NCBI RefSeq assembly: GCF_004363095.1
Contig: NZ_SNYO01000001.1
Location: forward strand, 868,001 to 932,000
Direction of reading: 5' to 3'
Length of the DNA stretch: 64,000 bases
Source of the DNA: Actinomycetospora succinea
Lineage (GTDB): Bacteria > Actinomycetota > Actinomycetes > Mycobacteriales > Pseudonocardiaceae
How positions within the stretch are numbered: the first letter of the stretch is position 1; each line of letters opens with the position of its first letter. Positions 18,146 to 25,709 of the stretch are shown here, one piece after another. A program made the translations under genes and the position numbers. The notes beneath the pieces are model-generated. The model was not told the origin of the DNA, did no database searches, and worked only from the letters and a program-made list of their open reading frames with translations.

Positions 18146-18180
18146 CTGGCGTTGAACGTCAGCGTGGCCGCCACGCTGAC
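18146..18180. repeat. Two overlapping palindromes upstream of rpsB
   Basis: CTGGCGTTGAACGTCAG (18146-18162) is a near-perfect palindrome with one G-T pair. It overlaps a perfect 23-base palindrome with arms GTCAGCGTGGC and GCCACGCTGAC (18158-18180) around a single central base. They share GTCAG, so only one can extrude or fold at a time. The small centre suggests a dimeric protein-binding site rather than an RNA hairpin. Confidence 0.6.
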
Positions 18181-18244
18181 ACACGACGTGCGTCCGCGAG
18201 CCGGGGGAACGACGCCCGCGGGGAGGCGGGGGAGGGCGCGCGGG

Positions 18245-18250
18245 TACACT
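18245..18250 (+). promoter_or_regulatory. Candidate -10 box (TACACT) of rpsB-tsf
   Basis: TACACT is a good actinobacterial -10 element about 236 bases before rpsB; no clear -35 is seen. It would give a long leader (about 230 bases) containing CCCGCCGAGGCGGGTTT near 18361-18377, a short stem followed by three T residues. This could be an attenuator or S2-responsive structure, but I cannot assign it. Nothing else is seen in this part of the spacer. Confidence 0.35.
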
Positions 18251-18486
18251 TCTGACCAGCGGTCCGTCGTGTCCTGCCCCGTGCGGGGTCGAACGGGCCG
18301 ACTTCGCGTGTCCTCACAAGCGCCCGCACGCCGAGCGCTGCCACCGCCGCATCCGGGCGGTCCCGCCGAGGCGGGTTTCCGGATCGGTCACGAGGGCACC
18401 AGGGCGACGGCCCGACCGGGACCGTCGCGACAACCGCCAGGCCTGGTCGCCAGAGATCGGGCCGCCGAGAGAGGTAGTTCCACCGC

Positions 18487-19497
18487 ATGGCCGTCGTCAC
18501 GATGCGCCAGCTGCTGGACTCGGGTGTCCACTTCGGACACCAGACCCGCCGCTGGAACCCCAAGATGCGCCGCTTCATCTTCACCGAGCGCAACGGCATC
18601 TACATCATCGACCTGCAGCAGACGCTGTCCTACGTCGATCGCGCCTACGAGTTCGTCAAGCAGACCGTCGCCCACGGCGGCACGGTGCTCTTCGTCGGCA
18701 CGAAGAAGCAGGCCCAGGAGGCCATCGACGAGCAGGCGCGTCGCGTCGGCATGCCGTTCGTGAACCAGCGCTGGCTGGGCGGCATGCTCACCAACTTCCA
18801 GACCGTGCACAAGCGCCTCCAGCGGCTCAAGGAGCTGGAGGCCATGGAGCAGAGCGGGGGCTTCGAGGGTCGCACCAAGAAGGAGATCCTCATGCTCACC
18901 CGCGAGCACGACAAGCTGGAGAAGACCCTCGGCGGTATCCGCGACATGGGCCGCGTGCCCAGCGCGGTGTGGGTGGTCGACACCAAGAAGGAGCACATCG
19001 CGGTCGGTGAGGCCCGGAAGCTCAACATCCCGGTCGTCGCCATCCTCGACACCAACTGCGACCCCGACGAGGTCGACTACCCGATCCCGGGCAACGACGA
19101 CGCCATCCGCTCGGCGGCGCTGCTGACCCGCGTGGTCGCCCAGGCGTGCGCCGACGGCCTGCAGGCCCGCGGCCAGCGCGACGGCGGCGGCGAGCGCGGC
19201 GAGGACGAGCCGCTGGCCGAGTGGGAGCAGGAGCTCATGGCCCAGGGCGGCGACGGCGCCAGCGCGCCGACCGGCCTGGAGCAGGGCAGCACCAGCTCCG
19301 CGGTGGACGCCCCCGGCGACGCGCCGGTCGCGACGCCCGAGGCGGAGGAGACCACCAACGCGATCGGCGACGACACCACGCCGGTGAGCCGCCCCGAGCG
19401 CACCGCCGGCACCGTCGACGCGAACGCGGAGAGCGACGACAACGCCATCGCGGCGGCGCCGGAGGCCGGTCAGGTCAACGGCACCCCGCAGAGCTGA
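18487..19497 (+). CDS. rpsB: 30S ribosomal protein S2
   Basis: S2 begins [27 protein letters not shown] and contains [14 protein letters not shown] and [16 protein letters not shown], all diagnostic. The family core ends near residue 230, but this protein has 336 residues. The extra C-terminal region is rich in Ala, Glu, Gly and Thr and should be flexible; similar but usually shorter tails occur in related genera. GAGAGAGGTAG precedes the ATG. It is followed by tsf after 43 bases, as in most bacteria. Confidence 0.97.
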   Translation: MAVVTMRQLLDSGVHFGHQTRRWNPKMRRFIFTERNGIYIIDLQQTLSYVDRAYEFVKQTVAHGGTVLFVGTKKQAQEAIDEQARRVGMPFVNQRWLGGMLTNFQTVHKRLQRLKELEAMEQSGGFEGRTKKEILMLTREHDKLEKTLGGIRDMGRVPSAVWVVDTKKEHIAVGEARKLNIPVVAILDTNCDPDEVDYPIPGNDDAIRSAALLTRVVAQACADGLQARGQRDGGGERGEDEPLAEWEQELMAQGGDGASAPTGLEQGSTSSAVDAPGDAPVATPEAEETTNAIGDDTTPVSRPERTAGTVDANAESDDNAIAAAPEAGQVNGTPQS

Positions 19498-19540
19498 CCG
19501 ACAGAACCCGCAAGACAAGAGGACGGACGAGAGCCGCACC

Positions 19541-20365
19541 ATGGCGAACTACACCGCTGCGGACGTGAAGAAGCTCCGGGACCTCACCGGGTCCGGGATG
19601 ATGGACTGCAAGAAGGCCCTCGAGCAGAACGAGGGCGATCTGGACAAGGCCGTCGAGGCCCTGCGCATCAAGGGTGCGAAGGACGTCGGCAAGCGGGCGG
19701 GCCGCACCACGGCCAACGGCGTGGTGGCCGCCCGTGACGGCGCGATGATCGAGCTCAACTCCGAGACCGACTTCGTGGCCAAGAACGCGGACTTCGTCCA
19801 GCTCGCCGAGGACATCCTCGGCGTGGCGCTCGCGAGCGGCACCAAGGACCTCGAGTCCCTCAAGGCCGCCTCGCTCGGCGACGGCACGGTCGACGACAAG
19901 GTGCAGGAGCTCTCGGCGCGCATCGGCGAGAAGCTCGAGCTGCGCCGCGTCGCGCTGCTCGACGGCCCGACCGCGACCTACCTGCACCGCCGGTCCTCGG
20001 ACCTGCCGCCGGCCATCGGCGTCGTCGTCGGCTACACCGGCGACGGTGACGACGCGGCCGAGGCGGCCCGCGGCGCGGCCATGCAGGTCGCGGCGGCGCG
20101 TCCGCTCTACACCACCCGCGACGAGGTCCCCGCGGACGTGGTGGAGAACGAGAAGCGCATCGCCGAGGCCACCGCCCGCGAGGAGGGCAAGCCCGAGAAG
20201 ATCCTCGAGAAGATCGTCGAGGGTCGTCTGAACGGCTACTACAAGGACACCGTGCTCCTCGAGCAGGACTCGGTGGCCGTGGACAAGAAGTCGGTCGGCA
20301 AGGTGCTGGAGGAGGCGGGCGTCTCGGTCCGCACCTTCGCGCGCTTCGAGGTCGGCCAGCCCTGA
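19541..20365 (+). CDS. tsf: Elongation factor Ts
   Basis: EF-Ts recycles EF-Tu by GDP-GTP exchange. The 274-residue product has the N-terminal UBA-like domain ([19 protein letters not shown]), the exchange motif TDFVAKN, and C-terminal [20 protein letters not shown]. Length and motifs match the family. It is cotranscribed with rpsB and is followed by a very strong terminator hairpin, so pyrH is probably transcribed separately. Confidence 0.97.
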   Translation: MANYTAADVKKLRDLTGSGMMDCKKALEQNEGDLDKAVEALRIKGAKDVGKRAGRTTANGVVAARDGAMIELNSETDFVAKNADFVQLAEDILGVALASGTKDLESLKAASLGDGTVDDKVQELSARIGEKLELRRVALLDGPTATYLHRRSSDLPPAIGVVVGYTGDGDDAAEAARGAAMQVAAARPLYTTRDEVPADVVENEKRIAEATAREEGKPEKILEKIVEGRLNGYYKDTVLLEQDSVAVDKKSVGKVLEEAGVSVRTFARFEVGQP

Positions 20366-20372
20366 GTCGTGC

Positions 20373-20408
20373 GGGGGCGGGGCCGGGTGCACACCCGGCC
20401 CCGCCCCC
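20373..20408 (+). terminator. Strong GC-rich terminator hairpin after tsf
   Basis: GGGGGCGGGGCCGGGT (20373-20388) pairs perfectly over 16 bases with ACCCGGCCCCGCCCCC (20393-20408) around a GCAC loop. There is no T-run, typical for this phylum. It begins eight bases after the tsf stop and should terminate the rpsB-tsf transcript. Confidence 0.85.
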
Positions 20409-20451
20409 GACGCACTCGCAGAGCACGTCCCCGTCGGTGGGAGGAGAGCGC

Positions 20452-21216
20452 GTGGCCAGTCCCCAGACCGTGTCGGACGCGGGCCCCGATGCCCGTTCCG
20501 GACATCGCCGGGTCCTGCTCAAGCTCGGCGGCGAGATGTTCGGCGGTGGTGGGGTCGGGGTCGACCCGGTCGTCGTGCAGACCGTCGCCCGCCAGATCGC
20601 CGACGTCGTCAACTCCGGCATCCAGATCGCCGTCGTCATCGGCGGCGGCAACTTCTTCCGCGGCGAGGAGCTGCACCGCTACGGCATGCAGCGCCAGCGC
20701 GCGGACTACATGGGCATGCTCGGCACGGTCATGAACTGCCTGGCCCTGCAGGACTTCCTCGAGCGCGAGCACCACATCGACACCCGGGTGCAGACCGCCA
20801 TCACCATGGGCCAGGTCGCCGAGTCGTACATCCCGCGGCGCGCGATGCGCCACCTCGAGAAGGGCCGCGTCGTCATCTTCGGCGCCGGCGTCGGGATGCC
20901 GTACTTCTCCACCGACACCACGGCCGCCCAGCGCGCGCTGGAGATCGAGTGCGAGATCGTGCTGATGGCCAAGGGCGTCGACGGCGTCTACACGGCCGAC
21001 CCGAAGCTCGACCCCACGGCGACGATGTTCCACGAGATCTCCCACCGCGAGGTGCTGGAGAAGGGCCTCAAGGTCGCCGACGCCACGGCGTTCAGCCTGT
21101 GCATGGACAACAACATGCCGATCATGGTGTTCAACCTGCTGGTCGACGGGAACATCGCACGCGCGGTGCGGGGTGAGAGGATCGGCACGCTGGTCCACAC
21201 CCCTTCCGGCTCCTGA
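20452..21216 (+). CDS. pyrH: UMP kinase
   Basis: PyrH phosphorylates UMP to UDP for pyrimidine nucleotide synthesis and forms a hexamer regulated by GTP and UTP. Diagnostic segments are [11 protein letters not shown] (usually LKLSGE), [41 protein letters not shown] and [16 protein letters not shown] 20452 was chosen because GGGAGGAG lies about five to eight bases upstream; it gives 254 residues. It is followed by frr after 13 bases, the usual pair. Confidence 0.95.
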   Translation: MASPQTVSDAGPDARSGHRRVLLKLGGEMFGGGGVGVDPVVVQTVARQIADVVNSGIQIAVVIGGGNFFRGEELHRYGMQRQRADYMGMLGTVMNCLALQDFLEREHHIDTRVQTAITMGQVAESYIPRRAMRHLEKGRVVIFGAGVGMPYFSTDTTAAQRALEIECEIVLMAKGVDGVYTADPKLDPTATMFHEISHREVLEKGLKVADATAFSLCMDNNMPIMVFNLLVDGNIARAVRGERIGTLVHTPSGS

Positions 21217-21229
21217 GGAGAGGCGACAC

Positions 21230-21787
21230 ATGATCGACGAGACGCTCCTCGACGCCGAGGAGAAGATGGAGAAGGCGGTCAGCGTCGCCAAGGAGGACCT
21301 CGGCGGCGTGCGCACCGGCCGTGCCAGCCCGGCGATGTTCAACCGCATCAGCGTCGAGTACTACGGCGCCTGGACGCCCCTGAACCAGCTCGCGTCGGTG
21401 CAGGTGCCCGAGGCCCGCATGGCCGTCATCAAGCCCTACGACGCGAGCCAGCTGCAGAGCATGGAGCGCGCGATCCGCGACTCCGACCTCGGCGTAAACC
21501 CCAGCAACGACGGCCAGATCATCCGCGTGGTGTTCCCGCAGCTCTCCGAGGAGCGCCGCAAGGACATGGTCAAGGTCGCGCGCAGCAAGGGCGAGGACGC
21601 CAAGGTGTCCATCCGCAGCGTGCGCCGCAACGCGATGACCGAGCTCCAGCGCATCGTCAAGGACGGCGAGGCCGGCGAGGACGAGGAACAGCGCGCCGAG
21701 AAGGAGCTCGAGACCGTCACCGCGCGGTACGTCGCCCAGGTCGACGACCTCGTGAAGAACAAGGAATCCGAGCTCCTCGAGGTCTGA
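21230..21787 (+). CDS. frr: Ribosome recycling factor
   Basis: RRF splits post-termination ribosomes with EF-G. At 185 residues it has exactly the family length. Visible segments are [48 protein letters not shown] and [23 protein letters not shown] site precedes the ATG. It ends six bases before cdsA, so pyrH-frr-cdsA form one operon. Confidence 0.97.
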   Translation: MIDETLLDAEEKMEKAVSVAKEDLGGVRTGRASPAMFNRISVEYYGAWTPLNQLASVQVPEARMAVIKPYDASQLQSMERAIRDSDLGVNPSNDGQIIRVVFPQLSEERRKDMVKVARSKGEDAKVSIRSVRRNAMTELQRIVKDGEAGEDEEQRAEKELETVTARYVAQVDDLVKNKESELLEV

Positions 21788-21793
21788 GTCACC

Positions 21794-22732
21794 ATGCCCT
21801 CCTCCGCATCGCGGCCCCGGCGGCCGGACGCCGGCGTCGCAGCGACGGCCGCCGGCTCCCCGGCGACCCCGGCGGAGGAGGACACGCCCGACAAGCCCGC
21901 GGAGAAGAAGAGCTCGCGCGCCGGGCGCAACCTCCCCGTCGCCATCGGCGTCGGCCTCGCGATGGGCGCGGTCATCCTGGTCGCGCTGCTGACGGTGCGG
22001 CAGGCGTGGATCGGGATCGTCGCGGTTTCCGCGGTGATCGGCACGTGGGAGCTCTTCGGCGCCCTGCACCGCGGCGCGGGCATCCGCCTCTCGCGGGTCC
22101 CCGTGCTGGTCGGCGGGCAGGCGATGATCTGGCTGGCCTGGCCGTTCGGCACCGAGGGCATCCTCGGCGCCCTGCTCGTCACCGTGCTCGGCTGCTTCCT
22201 GTGGCGCATGCGCCTGGGCGCGGCCGGCTTCGTGCGCGACGTCGGCGCCTCGATGCTCGTGCTGTGCTGGGTGCCGCTGTGCATGGCGTTCGGGTCGATG
22301 CTCGTCGTCCCCGCCGACGGCACCGCGCGCGTCCTGACGTTCCTCATCGTCGTCATCTGCTCCGACACCGGCGGCTACGCCCTGGGCGCGCTGTTCGGCA
22401 AGCACCCCATGGCGCCGAAGGTCAGCCCCAAGAAGTCGTGGGAGGGCCTGGCCGGGTCGCTCATCGCCGGGTCGACCGGCGCGTGCCTGTGCGTGGCGCT
22501 GCTGCTCGACGACCACTGGTGGTACGGGCTCGTCGTCGGGCCGCTGCTCGTGGGCACGGCCGTCACCGGTGACCTCGTCGAGTCACTGATCAAGCGCGAC
22601 CTCGGCATCAAGGACATGGGCAGCACCATCCCGGGCCACGGCGGGCTGATGGAGCGCCTCGACTCGCTGGTCACCTCGGCGCCGATGGCCTGGCTGCTGC
22701 TGCTCGTGCTGGTCCCCGTGCACGTGACGTGA
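21794..22732 (+). CDS. cdsA: Phosphatidate cytidylyltransferase
   Basis: CdsA makes CDP-diacylglycerol from phosphatidic acid and CTP, the branch point of phospholipid synthesis. The 312-residue membrane protein has about eight hydrophobic segments. The family signature is complete near the C-terminus: SDTGGYALGALFGKH, SPKKSWEG, GDLVESLIKRDLGIKDMG and PGHGGLMERLDS. The first 45 residues are a hydrophilic Pro/Ala-rich cytoplasmic leader. Its stop overlaps the next gene start by four bases. Confidence 0.95.
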   Translation: MPSSASRPRRPDAGVAATAAGSPATPAEEDTPDKPAEKKSSRAGRNLPVAIGVGLAMGAVILVALLTVRQAWIGIVAVSAVIGTWELFGALHRGAGIRLSRVPVLVGGQAMIWLAWPFGTEGILGALLVTVLGCFLWRMRLGAAGFVRDVGASMLVLCWVPLCMAFGSMLVVPADGTARVLTFLIVVICSDTGGYALGALFGKHPMAPKVSPKKSWEGLAGSLIAGSTGACLCVALLLDDHWWYGLVVGPLLVGTAVTGDLVESLIKRDLGIKDMGSTIPGHGGLMERLDSLVTSAPMAWLLLLVLVPVHVT

Positions 22733-23451
22733 CCCGGTTCCGCGAGAGGGACATCATCGAGTCCCCCAACATCTGGCGCTGGCCCGAGGTCTACGAGCGC
22801 GAGAACGAGGCCCAGGACGCCACGGGCGCGCTGTGGGACACGGTCGCCGAGCTGGCCCCGCACGGCGACGCGGACGTCGTCGACGTGGGCTGCGGCGACG
22901 GCTACCACCTGCCGCGGTTCGCGCAGCGCGCGCGGACCGTGGTCGGCGTCGAGCCCCACGCGCCGCTGGTGGACCGCGCCCGCGAGCGGGTCGCCGGCCT
23001 GCCGGGCGCCCGCGCCGAGCAGGGGAGCGCGGCCGCGCTGCCGCTGCCCGACGACTGCGCCGACGTCGTGCACGCCCGCACGGCCTACTTCTTCGGGCCC
23101 GGCTGCGAGCCCGGGCTCGCCGAGGCGTCCCGGGTGCTGCGCCCGGGCGGCGTGCTCGTGATCGTCGACCTCGACGCCACCCGCCACTCCTACGGCTCCT
23201 GGATGCGCGCGTCGGCCCCGCGCTACGACCCGGGCGCTGCCGAGCGCTTCTTCGCCGGCCACGGCTTCGCGGTGCGCCGCGTCGACACCCTCTGGCGCTT
23301 CGCCGACCGCACGACGCTCGCCGACGTCCTGCGGATCGAGTTCACCCCGGCCGTCGCGCAGAAGGCGATCGACGGCACTCCCGGCCTCACCCTCTCGGTG
23401 GGCTACCGCGTGCACACCCGCCGCGAGCCGGTCGGTCTCCTGCGGCCCTGA
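22729..23451 (+). CDS. Class I SAM-dependent methyltransferase
   Basis: This 240-residue protein has the SAM-binding motif I VVDVGCGDGYHLPRF near residue 45, an acidic end of strand 2 (GVEPH), and motif LRPGGVLVIVDLDATRHS typical of class I methyltransferases of the UbiE/Methyltransf_11 type. The acceptor is unknown. GTG 22729 overlaps the cdsA stop, so it is coupled to that operon. A 21-base tandem duplication spans its stop codon. Confidence 0.85.
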   Translation: MTRFRERDIIESPNIWRWPEVYERENEAQDATGALWDTVAELAPHGDADVVDVGCGDGYHLPRFAQRARTVVGVEPHAPLVDRARERVAGLPGARAEQGSAAALPLPDDCADVVHARTAYFFGPGCEPGLAEASRVLRPGGVLVIVDLDATRHSYGSWMRASAPRYDPGAAERFFAGHGFAVRRVDTLWRFADRTTLADVLRIEFTPAVAQKAIDGTPGLTLSVGYRVHTRREPVGLLRP

Positions 23452-23475
23452 GCCGGTCTCCCGCGGCCCTGAGCC
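23433..23475 (+). repeat. 21-base tandem duplication across a stop codon
   Basis: Two copies of a 22-base stretch with period 21 (first half CGGTCTCCTGCGG, second copy CGGTCTCCCGCGG) overlap by one base and differ at a single position. The first contains the methyltransferase stop; the second repeats it in frame. This looks like a replication-slippage event. Confidence 0.7.
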
Positions 23476-23511
23476 GTCGGACGGATATATCAGTTCGTCG
23501 CGCCGGATCTC

Positions 23512-23541
23512 TTGACGTGATCTCGGTCACGGTCGCATGGT
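23512..23541 (+). promoter_or_regulatory. Candidate promoter of the C1 operon
   Basis: TTGACG (23512-23517) and CATGGT (23536-23541) are separated by 18 bases. They lie about 95 bases before the first gene of the C1 operon. Upstream, GGATATATCAG (23483-23493) is an AT-rich near-palindrome of the kind GntR-family regulators bind, though no such regulator is encoded nearby. Confidence 0.4.
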
Positions 23542-23582
23542 GGTTGCGCCAAGCGAAACCTGGTTGCACTCCTCGCAACCAC
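23540..23582. promoter_or_regulatory. Inverted repeat in the C1 operon leader
   Basis: GTGGTTGCG (23540-23548) and CGCAACCAC (23574-23582) are perfect complements 25 bases apart, and a third copy, TGGTTGC, lies between them. The first arm touches the proposed -10 and start site. It could be a repressor or activator site, or a leader hairpin. The remainder of the 183-base gap shows only a GAGGTGAGG ribosome binding site. Confidence 0.5.
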
Positions 23583-23634
23583 GTCCGACAACCGGCTCGG
23601 GGGGCCGCCGGACGCACGATGAGGTGAGGTGCTG

Positions 23635-24861
23635 ATGACGGACGTCCTGCCCAGCCGGGCGGCGGTGGAGCTCGTGCCGGAGCCGTCGTCGACGGTGGTC
23701 ACGAATCCGGGGATCCTGCTCTACCCGCGCCTGCGGAAGTCGCCGTACTTCTGGAAGTCACGGGCGCACGGCGTGGCGATGTACAGCGTGTACAACCACA
23801 CGTACCACCCGCGCCACTACGGCGACCCGATCGCCGAGTACTGGGCGCTGCTCGAGGACGTGACCCTCTGGGACGTCGGCGTCGAGCGCCAGATCGAGAT
23901 CGTCGGGCCGGACGCCTTCGCGTTCACGAACATGCTGGTGCCGCGCGACCTGACCAAGTGCGCGGTCGGGCAGTGCAAGTACGTGTTCATCACCGCGCCG
24001 GACGGCGGGATCATCAACGATCCCGTCCTGCTGCGCGTCGACGAGGACCGCTTCTGGCTCTCGCTCGCCGACTCCGACGTCGGGCTGTGGGCGACCGGCC
24101 TGGCCCACGCCGGCGGCTGGGACGTGACGGTCCGCGAGATCGACGTCGCCCCGGTGCAGGTCCAGGGGCCGAAGGCGAAGGCCGTCGTCACCGACCTGTT
24201 CGGCGAGGACGTCGCCGAGATGCCGTACTACCACCTGCGCCACGCGGTCATCGACGACATGGCGGTGGTCGTCAGCCGCACCGGCTACAGCGCGGAGATC
24301 GGCTACGAGATCTACCTGCGGGACGCCGTCCGCGACGCCGGCCGGCTCTGGGACCGCGTGTGGGAGGCGGGGCGCCCGCACGGGATGCGCCCGATCGGGC
24401 CGTGCCACATGCGGCGGATCGAGGGCGGCATGCTCGCCTACGGCTGCGACATCACGCTCGACACCAACCCGCTCGAGGTCGGCTACGACTACACGTGGAT
24501 GGTCGACCTCGGCCAGGAGGCCGACTTCGTCGGCAAGGACGCACTGATCCGCGCCAAGGCGCGCGGCCTCTCGCGGTCGATGGTCGGCGTCGAGATCGGG
24601 GGCTCCCGCCTCGGCACGTTCAACGACGGGTCGATGATCGAGCCGTTCACGGTCCGCGACGACGCGGGGGAGCTCGTCGGCACCGTGACCAGCGCCTGCT
24701 GGTCACCGCGCCTCGAGCGCAACATCGGGCTCGCGATGGTCGCGACGCCGTCGACGCCGCTGGGCACGACGCTGCAGATCGTCACGGCGGACGACGTGCG
24801 CGACGGCGTCGTCGTCGAGAAGCCGTTCGTCGACCCGCGCAAGCAGACGCCCAAGGGCTGA
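23635..24861 (+). CDS. DmdA/GcvT-family tetrahydrofolate-dependent demethylase
   Basis: The 408-residue product belongs to the aminomethyltransferase (GcvT) superfamily. It is closest in wording to DMSP demethylase DmdA: YSVYNHTYHP, LWDVGVERQIEIVGPDAFAF, MLVPRDLTKCAVGQCKYV, LSLADSDVGLW, VQVQGPKAKAVV and MRRIEGGMLAYGCDIT. DmdA-type enzymes transfer a methyl group from a sulfonium or similar donor to tetrahydrofolate, giving 5-methyl-THF. No gcvH or gcvP lies nearby, so a role in the glycine cleavage complex is unlikely. ATG 23635 has GAGGTGAGG about five bases upstream. It is first in an operon with MetF-like, dehydrogenase and ETF genes. The donor is unknown. Confidence 0.8.
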   Translation: MTDVLPSRAAVELVPEPSSTVVTNPGILLYPRLRKSPYFWKSRAHGVAMYSVYNHTYHPRHYGDPIAEYWALLEDVTLWDVGVERQIEIVGPDAFAFTNMLVPRDLTKCAVGQCKYVFITAPDGGIINDPVLLRVDEDRFWLSLADSDVGLWATGLAHAGGWDVTVREIDVAPVQVQGPKAKAVVTDLFGEDVAEMPYYHLRHAVIDDMAVVVSRTGYSAEIGYEIYLRDAVRDAGRLWDRVWEAGRPHGMRPIGPCHMRRIEGGMLAYGCDITLDTNPLEVGYDYTWMVDLGQEADFVGKDALIRAKARGLSRSMVGVEIGGSRLGTFNDGSMIEPFTVRDDAGELVGTVTSACWSPRLERNIGLAMVATPSTPLGTTLQIVTADDVRDGVVVEKPFVDPRKQTPKG

Positions 24862-24872
24862 CGGGGCCGGTC

Positions 24873-25694
24873 ATGGACCACGTCTCGCCGCTCGCGGCAC
24901 TGCTCGCGGACCCGCGCTACGAGGTGGCGCCGACGGCCGGGGTGCTCGACGCGGCCGCCGCGATCCCGGCCGGGGCGACGGTGACCGTCACCGCCGCACC
25001 GAGCCGGGGCCTCGCGGCCACCGTGGACACGGCCGTCGCGCTCGCCGCGCGTGGGTACACGGCCGTGCCCCACCTCGCGGCGCGCAGCGTGCGCGACCGC
25101 GGCGAGCTCGCCGGGCACCTCGACCGGCTCGCCGCGGCCGGGGTCCGCGAGGTCTTCGTCGTCGGCGGTGACGCGCGCGAGCCCGCCGGGGACCTGCCCG
25201 ACGGGCTCGCGCTGCTGCGGGCGATGGAGGACCTCGGCCGGCGCCCGCCGCGGGTCGGCGTCCCGTCGTACCCCGACGGCCACCACCGCATCGCCGACGA
25301 CGTGCTGTGGGCCGACCTGCGGGTCAAGCAGTTCCACGCCGACTACACCGTCACGCAGCTGTGCTTCGACGCCGACCTCGTGTGCCGGTTCGCCGGCGAG
25401 GCCCGGGAGCGGGGGATCGACCTGCCGGTGGTCGCCGGCGTCCCCGGTGTCGTCGACGCCGCGCGCCTGCTGCGCCTGTCGGTGCGGATCGGGGTCGCCG
25501 ACGCCGTGCGCTTCGCCCGCTCGCACCGCAGCACCGCCGGCGCGCTGCTGAGACCCGGCCGCCACACCCCGGACGAGCTCGTCGCGGGACTGGCCGCGGG
25601 CGGATGCGACCTCGCCGGGCTGCACCTCTTCACGTTCAACCAGATCGAGCCGACCGTGCGGTGGCTGTCGCAGGCCCGCCGCACGGCGGCGTGA
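24873..25694 (+). CDS. Methylenetetrahydrofolate reductase-like protein (MetF family)
   Basis: The 273-residue protein resembles MetF, a TIM-barrel flavoprotein interconverting 5,10-methylene-THF and 5-methyl-THF. Family cues are the VTVTAAPSRGL start, VREVFVVGGDAREP, RVGVPSYPDGHHR, the segment KQFHADYTVTQLCFDADL (compare TQFFFD of MetF) and PVVAGVPGVVD. It is somewhat shorter than E. coli MetF (296). Its position, 11 bases after a methyl-THF-forming demethylase, suggests it oxidises methyl-THF here rather than supplying methionine synthesis. A similar pairing of a THF-dependent demethylase with metF is known for LigM in Sphingobium. Confidence 0.82.
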   Translation: MDHVSPLAALLADPRYEVAPTAGVLDAAAAIPAGATVTVTAAPSRGLAATVDTAVALAARGYTAVPHLAARSVRDRGELAGHLDRLAAAGVREVFVVGGDAREPAGDLPDGLALLRAMEDLGRRPPRVGVPSYPDGHHRIADDVLWADLRVKQFHADYTVTQLCFDADLVCRFAGEARERGIDLPVVAGVPGVVDAARLLRLSVRIGVADAVRFARSHRSTAGALLRPGRHTPDELVAGLAAGGCDLAGLHLFTFNQIEPTVRWLSQARRTAA

Positions 25695-25709
25695 CCCGCA
25701 GGAGCAACC

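Noticed and set aside
18028..18249. Short minus-strand reading frames in the rpsB upstream spacer
   Set aside because: They have Arg/Ala-rich composition, no ribosome site and overlap the palindromes, so non-coding structure is the better explanation.
23635..24861. Glycine cleavage T-protein (gcvT)
   Set aside because: Motifs agree better with DmdA-type demethylases, and no gcvH or gcvP is adjacent.
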